Assembly: GCF_024721115.1 (NCBI RefSeq)
Contig: NZ_JAMDHK010000010.1
Location: 106,166-170,165, forward strand
Length of the DNA: 64,000 nt
DNA from: Salipiger pentaromativorans
GTDB lineage: Bacteria; Pseudomonadota; Alphaproteobacteria; Rhodobacterales; Rhodobacteraceae
Direction of reading: 5' to 3'
A program made the position numbers and the translations under genes. Numbering within the stretch: the stretch's first letter is position 1; every line of letters starts with the position of its first letter. The notes below the pieces were generated by a model. It saw only the letters and a program-made list of their open reading frames with translations. It made no database searches and had not been told where the DNA came from. Shown here piece after piece: positions 23,264 to 31,505 of this stretch.

Positions 23264-25669
23264 TTATTCCGCGGGGAGCAAAGCGCTGTTGCCCGGGTCG
23301 CCGTCTGCCCGGCCGCGCGGCCGGATTTCCTCGTCCGGCGCGGCGGGCAGTGGCCCGTCGACCATGAAGTGGTCGAGGACGTTCTTGGTCATCTTCGAGA
23401 TGTTGTTGTCGCAGTTGTTCCACGGCAACGACCCGCAATAGGCGATCGAAGAGAACGAGAAGCAGGCGCCGCCATTCGGCGTCTCGTGGAAGGCGATATC
23501 CGCCCGCACGCGCGGGTGGGTGGTGCCGTCGAGACCCTGCTGGTTGAAACCGAAATCCTCCATCACGAGCAGATAGGCTTCGGTATGGCGCCCCGCCGAG
23601 GTTGCAACCGTCAGCGTGTGCGGCGGCGAGCCCAGCGTGAAGTCGACGATGTCGAGCTCCAGCCCGGCGGCGCCGCCACCGACCAGACCGAAATTGCCCA
23701 GCGGCTCGTCATAGTCGATGCCCTCGAACGCCCAGGAGACGCGCGGGTTGTTGCTGTCCGGCGTGCGCGAGAAATAGCTCGACACGTCGAACCCTTCCGA
23801 GGACATGCCCACGCCCGCGACCGAATGCAGGTAGCGGCCGCGGTAGCGCCACATCCCGCCAAGCTCGCCGGTGCCCTGGTGGTAGTATTCGCCCGGATCG
23901 GCGCGCCAGGTGCGGATGCCGCTTTCGCAGCGCCGCATCTCGGTGATGACACCGCGGCCCTTGTCTTCATAGGCCGGATGATAGGAATGCACCCAGTACC
24001 AGGCGTCGGCCCCCATATACATCAGGCGGCCGCCGCGTTGCGTGTAGTTGTGCAGCGCGTCGAGCTGGGTGCCCGAATTGTGCTCGGGGTGCGAGCCGGT
24101 GATGATGACGTTGTAGTTTTCGAGCCGGGCGAGCCCGTCATAGGTCACGTCTTCGTCGGTGAACACATCGTACTCGTAGCCCATGGTTTCGAGCCAGTAG
24201 ATCAGATGCAGATCCGCCGGATACTGCCACGGCGCCTGGGCCAGGAAGTGGTCGTATTTCGGACGGATCGACAGGATCGGCCGCAGGCGCGAGGAAAAGC
24301 AGATCCCGGTGCCGTCGGTATGGGTGTCGTAGATCGAACCACCATATTCCCGGTGCTCGGCCAGGAACATGTTCTGATGCTGCATGATCGGCACGCGGTA
24401 GACGAAGAGTTCGGCGGCACCGGCGTTACAGGCCACATGTTCGTTGGCATAGGCCATGTAGCTGATCGTCGGCACCATGACCGCGATCTTGGACTGTTCC
24501 TTGCCGATTTCGGGCACGACCCAGAAGGGCACATAATCCTCGTCGCCCTCGGCGGTGGTCAGCTTGGCGGCGTAAAAGCGGCTTTTGCAATCCGCCGGCA
24601 CCTGCCATTCGAAATCGACCTCCCAGCGGGCATCGTCGATATCGTCGTCATGGAAGCTGATCGCGCCATATTCCTTCGGCGCCTGTTTCCAGTCGAAGGT
24701 GGTACCGCCCCAGTTATGCCCGGTCATGCCGCGCGTCGGCAGGTTGACGAATTCCAGATCCAGCCGGTAGGGGCCGAAATCCGTGCCCTTGATGGTGTCG
24801 ATCCCGTCCGAGAACTCCCACGCCGCGACGATCACCTCTGAAAGCGGACCGGTCGGGCCGGAATGGCGCCGCTCGGTCAGGCCGGGCTGGGCGCCCAGCT
24901 TCATCGTCTCGATCTCCTGCCGCGACAGGGCGGTTTTGCAGATGCGCGGCGTGTCGATCTTGCCATTGTATTTGCCGGTGAACACCACGCCCGCCGGCAC
25001 CGACGATTTTGCCGTCGGATCGTCCGACAACGCCTCGGTATAGGCGGCGACGGCGGCGGGGATCGGCAGATGCTCGATCGGGCCGGAAACCGTCGTCTTG
25101 ACCGGCTCGATCACCGGGTCGAGCGCATATTGCACCTGCGGTTCGTGATAGAGGATCAGCTCGCCGGTCTTGGCGTCGAAGGTCGCGGCGATGAAATGCC
25201 ACGCGTGGTCGCGCACCGGCTGCGGGCTTTCCAGCGTGGTGCCATTGACGCGCACCTCGACATGGCCCTTCTCGTTGATGAAGAGACCATAGCCCTTGCC
25301 GTCGCTCCATTTGGTCACAAGCCCCTGGGCGCCATGCTTCCAGTATTTCGGGTGGGTCTTGGGCGCGGTCGGCCAGATCCAGCATTGCAGGGTGAAACTT
25401 TCCACCCGCAGCTGCCGGCAGTCGTCGACATAGCCGTAGGAGCCGCTGTGGATCACCTGCTTGCGGCCCGGCACCGTCGTGCTTATGCTTCCGGGCACGG
25501 CTTTTTCGATAAAGCCCGGACCGCGGGGGTTGGTGTCGCCGTTGATCATCTGAACGATTTCGGCCTTGAATTCCTTGGGCCCGTCACAGTTGATCAGGAA
25601 CTTGATTGTCTCGCCGGGATGAACGCCGAACTTGTCGGCATATCCCACGAGTCGCATCGCTGCAGACAT
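23264..25669 (-). CDS. dmfA2: N,N-dimethylformamidase-like large subunit
   Basis: An 801-residue protein homologous along its length to the large subunit of N,N-dimethylformamidase (EC 3.5.1.56; about 760 residues in Paracoccus), which hydrolyses dimethylformamide to dimethylamine and formate at a mononuclear iron held by two Tyr and one Glu. The matching blocks are present: ISYMAYANEH (Y404, Y407), YGGSIYDTHTDG (Y442, Y447) and ITGSHPEH (E529), followed by GMSSEGFDVSSYF and NDISKMTKNVL-like sequence near the end (residues about 770). A lectin-like N-terminal half (residues 85-260) is also shared. It is next to a small-subunit homologue inside a urea/amide transport block. The preferred substrate could be another N-substituted amide; homology is clear, exact specificity is not. 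Confidence 0.85.
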   Translation of the reverse strand: MSAAMRLVGYADKFGVHPGETIKFLINCDGPKEFKAEIVQMINGDTNPRGPGFIEKAVPGSISTTVPGRKQVIHSGSYGYVDDCRQLRVESFTLQCWIWPTAPKTHPKYWKHGAQGLVTKWSDGKGYGLFINEKGHVEVRVNGTTLESPQPVRDHAWHFIAATFDAKTGELILYHEPQVQYALDPVIEPVKTTVSGPIEHLPIPAAVAAYTEALSDDPTAKSSVPAGVVFTGKYNGKIDTPRICKTALSRQEIETMKLGAQPGLTERRHSGPTGPLSEVIVAAWEFSDGIDTIKGTDFGPYRLDLEFVNLPTRGMTGHNWGGTTFDWKQAPKEYGAISFHDDDIDDARWEVDFEWQVPADCKSRFYAAKLTTAEGDEDYVPFWVVPEIGKEQSKIAVMVPTISYMAYANEHVACNAGAAELFVYRVPIMQHQNMFLAEHREYGGSIYDTHTDGTGICFSSRLRPILSIRPKYDHFLAQAPWQYPADLHLIYWLETMGYEYDVFTDEDVTYDGLARLENYNVIITGSHPEHNSGTQLDALHNYTQRGGRLMYMGADAWYWVHSYHPAYEDKGRGVITEMRRCESGIRTWRADPGEYYHQGTGELGGMWRYRGRYLHSVAGVGMSSEGFDVSSYFSRTPDSNNPRVSWAFEGIDYDEPLGNFGLVGGGAAGLELDIVDFTLGSPPHTLTVATSAGRHTEAYLLVMEDFGFNQQGLDGTTHPRVRADIAFHETPNGGACFSFSSIAYCGSLPWNNCDNNISKMTKNVLDHFMVDGPLPAAPDEEIRPRGRADGDPGNSALLPAE

Positions 25670-25781
25670 GTCTCTATCCTTGTTTGCTCACGCGAAGACA
25701 CCTGGAAGTCTGGACCACTTCCGCCTTCGCGGTTCGTCTGAAAGCCCGGAACCGGGCGTCTTGTATCGCTGGGGCGAACGG

Positions 25782-26222
25782 TCAGGTGACCGGCCAGTTG
25801 TCGTCGCGGTGCTTCCAGCCTTCCTCGTAATGCTCGGGCATACCGGCGGTTTCCGGCAACTCGTCGAGCCGCATCAGGAAAATCGCGTGCTGCGCATCCT
25901 GCTCGTCGTCGAACACCCGGTCATCGACAAATTCCGGCGGCACACCGCGGATCCCCGACAGGCGCGCGATGCGCCAGCTCTTTTCGACCTCGGTGCAGAC
26001 GATGATCAGCTTGCCGGCCATCGACTCGCCACGCATCCGCAGCAAAACACGGCGCAGCTTGGGGTTTTCGTGCACGCCGCCCGACAGATGCGTCGTGTCG
26101 CCCGGCGTCTCGCATTTCAGGATCGAAAATCCGGCGACACCCTTCATCGACTCGGTGCAGTCCAGATGCTCCTTGATCAGAGCCTCCCGTTCCGGCGAGC
26201 CCTTCGGCGGTATGGATTCCAT
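25782..26222 (-). CDS. dmfA1: N,N-dimethylformamidase-like small subunit
   Basis: A 146-residue soluble protein, close in size to the 132-residue small subunit of dimethylformamidase. The second half matches that family in pattern: EKSWRIARLSGIRGVPPEFV, then DDRVFDDEQDAQHAIFLMRL, where the known subunit has the RIAIIREFGK and EEEAMHAVFLRR blocks. The N-terminal half is more divergent. It lies 112 bases before the large-subunit gene on the same strand, the gene order of known dmfA1A2 operons. It should form a heteromeric complex with the large subunit. Confidence 0.72.
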   Translation of the reverse strand: MESIPPKGSPEREALIKEHLDCTESMKGVAGFSILKCETPGDTTHLSGGVHENPKLRRVLLRMRGESMAGKLIIVCTEVEKSWRIARLSGIRGVPPEFVDDRVFDDEQDAQHAIFLMRLDELPETAGMPEHYEEGWKHRDDNWPVT

Positions 26223-26258
26223 AGTCTTCTCCTTGCTGATGCCCGAACCAGCGGGCGG

Positions 26259-26957
26259 TTAAACGGTCATATGGCGATCGACCATCTCGTCGGTCAGCTC
26301 GGCAATCGGCCCGGATTCCACGATCCGTCCGTTGTCCATCATGACGAAATGGTCGCCGAGCTGCCGCGCCACCTTGATGTGCTGCTCGGTGAGGATCATC
26401 GAGATCCCCATTTTCTTGTTGAGCATCGCCAGCGTCTCGCCGATCTCGGCGACGATGTTGGGCTGGATGCCTTCGGTCGGCTCGTCCAGCAGCAGAAGCT
26501 GCGGATCGACCGCCAGCGCCCGGGCGATGGCAAGCTGCTGCTGCTGCCCGCCCGACAGCTCGCCCGCGCGGCGGTTGAGATTCTCGCGCAGATAGGGAAA
26601 CAGCTCGAGGCAGATCTCGGGGATCGTGCCGTCGCGCCCCGGCTTGGCAAAGGTGCCAAGCAGGATGTTCTCGCGCACGGTGAACTTGCCCAGGATCTGC
26701 CGGCCCTGCGGGATATAGCCCAAGCCGTGCTTGGCGCGCTCGTCGGTGCGCGCGCCGCTCAGATCCTCGCCGCCCATCGACATGGTGCCGGTCATCTTGT
26801 CGACCAGCCCCATGATCGTGCGCAGCAGCGTGGTCTTGCCCATACCGTTGCGCCCCAGCACGCAGACGCAGCTGCCCTTCGGCACGGCGAAATCAATGTC
26901 GCGCAGGATCTGGGTGCGACCGTAGAACGCGGAAATCTTGTCGAGTTGCAAAAGCAT
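26259..26957 (-). CDS. urtE: Urea/amide ABC transporter ATPase (UrtE-like)
   Basis: A 232-residue LivF/UrtE-type ABC ATPase: Walker A GRNGMGKTT, signature LSGGQQQQLAIARAL, Walker B LLLLDEPTEG and the switch histidine in TEQH. The first base of its start codon is shared with the stop of urtD (TGATG), so the two ATPases are co-translated. With the permeases and binding protein encoded upstream it forms a branched-chain-amino-acid-type importer for urea or short amides. The dimethylformamidase-like small-subunit gene follows 36 bases later. Confidence 0.92.
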   Translation of the reverse strand: MLLQLDKISAFYGRTQILRDIDFAVPKGSCVCVLGRNGMGKTTLLRTIMGLVDKMTGTMSMGGEDLSGARTDERAKHGLGYIPQGRQILGKFTVRENILLGTFAKPGRDGTIPEICLELFPYLRENLNRRAGELSGGQQQQLAIARALAVDPQLLLLDEPTEGIQPNIVAEIGETLAMLNKKMGISMILTEQHIKVARQLGDHFVMMDNGRIVESGPIAELTDEMVDRHMTV

Positions 26958-27718
26958 CAGTGTGCATCCTCTGTGCCGAGATAGACCGCGCGCACGCGCT
27001 CGTCCTTTTCGATGTCTTCCAGGCTGCCCTGCGCCAGCAGCGCGCCCATGTGCAGCACCGTCACGATGTCGGCGATCTTGCGAACGAAGTTCATGTCATG
27101 TTCGACAAGGATGATGGTGTGGGTCTTTTTCAGCCGGTTGAGGATCTCGACCGTCAGCTCGATCTCGTTCTCGGTCATGCCCGCCACCGGCTCGTCGAGC
27201 AGCAGGATCTCGGGGTCCTGCATCAGCACCATGCCGATCTCGAGCCACTGGGTCTCGCCATGCGACAGCAGCCCCGCCTCGGTGTCCAGCCGCCCGGTCA
27301 GCCGCACGGTCCGCGCGACCTCGGCCAGCTTTTCGTCGCATCCCGGCGCGCGCAGCCGGAACATGTTGCGCAGGGCGCTGGTCTCGCGGCTGAAGGCGAC
27401 CTCGAGGTTTTCGCGCACCGACAGGCCCTTGAGCACCGCCGGGATCTGGAACTTGCGGCCGACCCCGCGCCGGGCGATCTCATGCTCGCCCAGCCCGGTG
27501 ATGTCGTCGCCGCGCAGCCAGATATGGCCCGAGTCCGGCTTCTGGCGCCCGCTGATCAGATCGATCGTCGTGGTCTTTCCGGCGCCGTTCGGCCCGACCA
27601 GACATTGCAGGCGCCGTTCGGTGACATCCAGGCTGAAATCGTTGATCACCTGGTTGCCGCCAAAGCTTTTGCGCAGGTTGCGGATCTTGAGAAAGCCGCC
27701 AATCATATCGCCGCTCAT
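26957..27718 (-). CDS. urtD: Urea/amide ABC transporter ATPase (UrtD-like)
   Basis: A 253-residue LivG/UrtD-type ATPase. The start is ATG 27718 (MSGDMIGGFLKIRNLRK), four bases inside the end of urtC. Motifs: Walker A GPNGAGKTT, signature LSHGETQWLEIGMVL (the LSHGEKQWLEIGM form is characteristic of UrtD), Walker B ILLLDEPVAGM and VEHD. The signature variant supports urea/amide rather than amino-acid transport. Confidence 0.93.
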   Translation of the reverse strand: MSGDMIGGFLKIRNLRKSFGGNQVINDFSLDVTERRLQCLVGPNGAGKTTTIDLISGRQKPDSGHIWLRGDDITGLGEHEIARRGVGRKFQIPAVLKGLSVRENLEVAFSRETSALRNMFRLRAPGCDEKLAEVARTVRLTGRLDTEAGLLSHGETQWLEIGMVLMQDPEILLLDEPVAGMTENEIELTVEILNRLKKTHTIILVEHDMNFVRKIADIVTVLHMGALLAQGSLEDIEKDERVRAVYLGTEDAH

Positions 27719-28818
27719 TTTGCCGCTCCTTTCGCCGGGGCTTGGCCGAACTCTTCGCGTCGCCCGCCGCGCAGGCTGGCCAGGCGCCCCAGCAGCAGCT
27801 CGGCCAGTCCGGCAAAGCCGCCGGGCAGGAAGCGCACCACGAGGATGAAGGAGAAGCCCAGGATCAGGATCCAGGTATTGAGGAAGGCATCCCCCGCATA
27901 GCTCTGCGCGCCCTGCACCGTGAAGGCGCCCAGCATTGCCCAGAGCAGCGAGCCGCGCCCACCGATGGCCGCCCAGATCACCGCCGAGATCGAGAACCCG
28001 ACCTCGAACTGCGCCGGCGAGACATATTGCGTCAGCACCGCAAAGCTTGCCCCCGCCGCCGCCGCCATCAGCCCCGAGAGCGCATAGACCAGCGTTTCGT
28101 AGACGGCGACGTTGTAACCTAGGAACCGCACCCGCTCGGGGTCGTCCTTGAGCGCGCGCACCACCAGCCCGAACCGGCTCTGGGTCAGCAGCTTGGCGGT
28201 AAAGGTACAGATCAGCAACAGCGCAAAGACCAGCCAGTAGGCGGTGCTGGAATAGGGGTCGATCTTGGTCCCCGCGATCACCAGCCCGGTCGGCGGCGAG
28301 ATGCCGTTGACGCCATTGGTATAGGGTTGCAGCGCCACAAACACCGTGGCCAGCGCGCTCAGGATCGCCAGCGTCATGATGGCGAAGAACGGCCCCGACA
28401 CGCGAGCGACGAACATCAGCCCTCCGAAGATCAGGTAGAACAGCGTCGGCACCAGCAGCGCCAGCGCGATGCCCAGCCCGGTGTTCCAGAACGGCTCCCA
28501 AAAAATTGGCAGGGTCTCGAGCGCGTTGTTGGCCATGAAGGGCGGGATGGTGCCGGGCGCCTGGCTTTGCATCTGCATGGTCATCGCCATGCCATAGGCG
28601 CCCAGCCCGAAGGCGATGCCCTGGCCCAGGTTCAGGATTCCGCCCGACCCCCAGCACAGGCTGATGGAGACGGCCAGCAGCCCGTAGACGCCGTAGGTGG
28701 CCAGCTGGTTGAGCAGGAAGTCGTCATCGGTCAACAGAGGCACGATGCCGATCAGCAGGAAGACGGCGGCATAGGCAAGCCATTGCAGCGTCTTGTTGTG
28801 ATATGGATTGTCAAGCAT
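27715..28818 (-). CDS. urtC: Urea/amide ABC transporter permease (UrtC-like)
   Basis: A 367-residue LivM/UrtC-type inner-membrane permease starting MLDNPYHNKTLQW with about ten hydrophobic segments. Typical blocks are SISLCWGSGGILNLGQGIAF and LVVRALKDDPERVRFLGYNV (the EAA-like loop), and GRGSLLWAMLGAF near the end. It overlaps urtD (ATGA). It pairs with the UrtB-like permease upstream. Confidence 0.93.
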   Translation of the reverse strand: MLDNPYHNKTLQWLAYAAVFLLIGIVPLLTDDDFLLNQLATYGVYGLLAVSISLCWGSGGILNLGQGIAFGLGAYGMAMTMQMQSQAPGTIPPFMANNALETLPIFWEPFWNTGLGIALALLVPTLFYLIFGGLMFVARVSGPFFAIMTLAILSALATVFVALQPYTNGVNGISPPTGLVIAGTKIDPYSSTAYWLVFALLLICTFTAKLLTQSRFGLVVRALKDDPERVRFLGYNVAVYETLVYALSGLMAAAAGASFAVLTQYVSPAQFEVGFSISAVIWAAIGGRGSLLWAMLGAFTVQGAQSYAGDAFLNTWILILGFSFILVVRFLPGGFAGLAELLLGRLASLRGGRREEFGQAPAKGAAK

Positions 28819-28858
28819 TGGGGTTCCGCATGTTTCGCCGGACGGGCCGGTCTGTTCG

Positions 28859-29740
28859 TCAGCGCCGGCTACCGCCCGCGGAAATCAGGCCCTGGGGCCG
28901 GAAACGCAGGAAGACGACGATCAGGATGAAGATCAGGAAGCGCGCGAAGCTATCGTTCAGGAGCATAGCGAAGATCGACTGCATCTCGCCGGTGGCGATG
29001 CTGGCGATGGCCGATCCCATCAGCGCGCCGCCGCCGGTGACAACGATCAGGAAGGCTTGCACCACATAGCCCGTGCCCATGGTCGGCAGGACGATGTTGA
29101 GCACCCCGAACAGCGCTCCGGCGACACCGGCCAGGCCGGCACCGAAGGCGAAGGTAAAGGAATAGACCTGTTTCGAGTTGATCCCGAAGGCCGCGGCCAT
29201 CTCGCGGTTCTGGGTCACGGCCCGCACCTTGATGCCGAAATCCGTCTTGTAGAACACGAACCAGACCAGCGCGATCAGCGCGAGCGCCGCCAGAATGACA
29301 AAGATCCGGAACGCTGCCAGGCTGACTCCGCCCAGCTCGATATTCGACGACAGAAAGCCGGGCATCTGGATGTATTTGGGATCGCTGCCGAAGGTCAGGC
29401 GGGTGCCCTGGATCAGCACCAGCGAGACGCCCCAGGTCGCCAGCAGCGTGTCGAGCGGCCTGTGATAGAGATACTGTATCAACAGCTTCTCGATCACAAA
29501 GCCGATCGCTCCGACGATCACAAAGGCGCAGGGGATGCACAGAAAGTAGGGCAACCCGAAATAGGTCTGCATCGCATAGGTGGCATAGGCCCCCAGCATG
29601 ATGAATTCGCCATGCGCCATGTTGATGACCCCGGCGGTGCCGTAGATGATCGTGAGGCCGATGGCGGCGACGAGAAAGATACTGGCGATGCTTATCCCCA
29701 GGATAAGCGCGTTCGCCATGGCGACGGTTGAGATGTCCAC
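28859..29740 (-). CDS. urtB: Urea/amide ABC transporter permease (UrtB-like)
   Basis: A 293-residue LivH/UrtB-type permease. GTG 29740 is chosen as start (VDISTVAMANALIL) because GGGGAA precedes it at suitable distance; an ATG eight codons later is the alternative. Conserved blocks: YGTAGVINMAHGEFIMLGAY, the loop IKVRAVTQNREMAAAFGINS and FRPQGLISAGG at the end. It is 71 bases after urtA and 40 bases before urtC on the same strand. Confidence 0.92.
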   Translation of the reverse strand: MDISTVAMANALILGISIASIFLVAAIGLTIIYGTAGVINMAHGEFIMLGAYATYAMQTYFGLPYFLCIPCAFVIVGAIGFVIEKLLIQYLYHRPLDTLLATWGVSLVLIQGTRLTFGSDPKYIQMPGFLSSNIELGGVSLAAFRIFVILAALALIALVWFVFYKTDFGIKVRAVTQNREMAAAFGINSKQVYSFTFAFGAGLAGVAGALFGVLNIVLPTMGTGYVVQAFLIVVTGGGALMGSAIASIATGEMQSIFAMLLNDSFARFLIFILIVVFLRFRPQGLISAGGSRR

Positions 29741-29811
29741 AATGTTCCCCTGGGCTGATCGTGAGAACAGCCGGCGGCGGGCCGCACCCCGCCGCCGGTC
29801 GTTGATGCCGT

Positions 29812-31119
29812 TCAGATGACGTCGGTACGCAGCGTCCCGTCGGGCGCCAGCAGGCCCTCGGCGGTGCAGGTTCCGACATCGGGGTAGATCGAATAGGGGT
29901 CGGGCTCGACATGGGCGTCGGCCTGCTTGACGATCTTGAAGCTGCCGTCCGCCTGGCACTGGCCGATCTTGGGGACGAGCCAGGTGTTGAAGTTGTTCTC
30001 GTCCACCCAGATCTCACCCTCGGGCGAGATATCCGCGCCGACCTTGATGCCGGCGCAAGCATTGCGGATCGCGGTCGGCGTCACCTCTTCGATGCCCCGC
30101 TCGGCGATGACCTTTTCCAGAGCGTTCTTGAACACATAGGCAGAGGTATAGGTCTCTTCCATGTTGTAATGCGTCACGCCGTTCTTGCCGTAAGGGCTCG
30201 ACAGGAACTTCTCGACGAATTTCTGGTTGGTCTCGTTCTCCAGCCCCTGGAAATACGGGGCCGACAGGAAATGCCCGGCACCGTTCTCGGCCCCCATGGC
30301 CTTGGTCTCGATCTCGCCGGTGGTCAGCGAGGCGATGGGCATGTCATCGGCCGAGAAACCTTCCTGCTTGAACTGGCGGTGGAAGGCGATGTCCGAGGCG
30401 CCGACCACGGTCGAGAAGATGAAGTCCGGCTTGGCGGCGCGGATCTTGGCCAGCACCGGCCCGAATTCCGACGAGCCCAGCGGCACGTATTCCTCGCCCA
30501 AAAGCTCGCCGCCCGCGTTTTCGAGCCAGATCTTGGCGTTCTTGTTCGATTCCTTCGGCCAGACGTAGTCGGAGCCGACAAAGAACACCCGCTTGCCGAA
30601 ATTCTCGACCATGAAGGGGATGAGATCCCTGGAGTGCTGGTTGGCCAGCGGGCCGGTGCAGACGGTGTTCTGCGTGCATTCCGCGCCTTCGTAGCAGGTC
30701 GGATAGAACAGCAGGTTATCGCGATCCATGATGGTCGGCAAAATAGCCTTGCGGCTGGCCGAGGTGTAGCAGCCGAAGATCGAGATCACCTTGTCGCGCA
30801 GGATCAGCTCTCGCGCCTTTTCGGTATAGACCGAGAAGTCGGATTTCGCATCGACGATCACCGGCTCGATGGGGTGGCCCGCGATGCCGCCCGCCGTGTT
30901 GATCTCGTCGATGGCGTATTGCATCACCAGCGTCGAATCCTCTTCGGGAACCGCGAGCCCGCCAGTCAGCGAGAACAGCAGGCCGATCTTGATCGGCTCA
31001 CCTTCGGACAGGGTCGCGCCCCAGGATTCCCGCGCCGTCGGCAGCCAGACGGCAGGCGCCGCCAGCGCGCCCGCGGCAAGGGAAGAATTCTTCAGAAACG
31101 TTCTGCGAGTCCATGACAT
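29812..31119 (-). CDS. urtA: Urea/amide ABC transporter substrate-binding protein (UrtA/FmdD-like)
   Basis: A 435-residue periplasmic binding protein with a twin-arginine-type signal (MSWTRRTFLKNSSLAAGALA). The mature part matches the UrtA/AmiC-type branch of the LivJ family: IKIGLLFSLTGGLAVPEEDS, FGCYTSASRKAILP, FYPTCYEGAECTQN and FFVGSDYVWPKESN. The CYTSASRKA block is shared with amide sensors such as AmiC (compare the gene at 41715). The start has a strong AGGAGG site. A 386-base AT-rich region upstream suggests its own promoter. Confidence 0.93.
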   Translation of the reverse strand: MSWTRRTFLKNSSLAAGALAAPAVWLPTARESWGATLSEGEPIKIGLLFSLTGGLAVPEEDSTLVMQYAIDEINTAGGIAGHPIEPVIVDAKSDFSVYTEKARELILRDKVISIFGCYTSASRKAILPTIMDRDNLLFYPTCYEGAECTQNTVCTGPLANQHSRDLIPFMVENFGKRVFFVGSDYVWPKESNKNAKIWLENAGGELLGEEYVPLGSSEFGPVLAKIRAAKPDFIFSTVVGASDIAFHRQFKQEGFSADDMPIASLTTGEIETKAMGAENGAGHFLSAPYFQGLENETNQKFVEKFLSSPYGKNGVTHYNMEETYTSAYVFKNALEKVIAERGIEEVTPTAIRNACAGIKVGADISPEGEIWVDENNFNTWLVPKIGQCQADGSFKIVKQADAHVEPDPYSIYPDVGTCTAEGLLAPDGTLRTDVI

Positions 31120-31299
31120 GATAGTACCTCCTATTGAGATGGACTGGCCCGATATTTTGTACGAGCCGATTGTTTTATTTCCTTCTACACCCCGATTTGG
31201 ACTGCATTTTCATCTTCGGTCAAGTGATTTTTAGGAAATTTTTATTTCTCTCAGGAAAATTTTCAACACGGCAACGAACGCAAACCTTGGCGCATTATT

Positions 31300-31329
31300 T
31301 TTGCCCAAAGCTGCATATTATTTGCCCAA
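31300..31329. promoter_or_regulatory. Direct repeat in the urtA upstream region
   Basis: TTTGCCCAA occurs at 31300-31308 and 31321-31329, exactly 21 bases apart, which is two helical turns and puts both copies on the same DNA face. On the transcribed (minus) strand they read TTGGGCAAA. This lies about 180-210 bases before urtA ATG in the AT-rich gap 31120-31505 that holds no gene. It is a good candidate for binding of an activator; which one is unknown. Confidence 0.45.
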
Positions 31330-31431
31330 TTTAGAATCTTAGTGCATTGATATTACACGACAATAATAGAAACCTTCCGAAATTCGCATTGAATATCGAA
31401 GCTGACGAAATATCGCTTTTCGCCAAATAGA

Positions 31432-31466
31432 AATCAGGATATATCGAATTAATCGAATTCCTGATT
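31432..31466 (-). terminator. Hairpin after the VWA gene, likely terminator
   Basis: AATCAGGA (31432-31439) and TCCTGATT (31459-31466) form a perfect 8-base stem with a 19-base loop containing two copies of TCGA. Read in the minus direction it is followed by TTCTATTTGG. It lies 40 bases after the VWA gene stop and before the urtA promoter region, so it may end or attenuate the upstream urease/amidase transcript. The stem is AT-rich, so strength is uncertain. Confidence 0.45.
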
Positions 31467-31505
31467 AAAGAGGTCACTCACATCTAGATCTGGCGCATAA
31501 TTCCC

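Noticed and set aside
31290..31310. Sigma-54 type promoter (TGGCGC...TTTGC)
   Set aside because: The GG-to-GC spacing is two bases too long and it points away from urtA.
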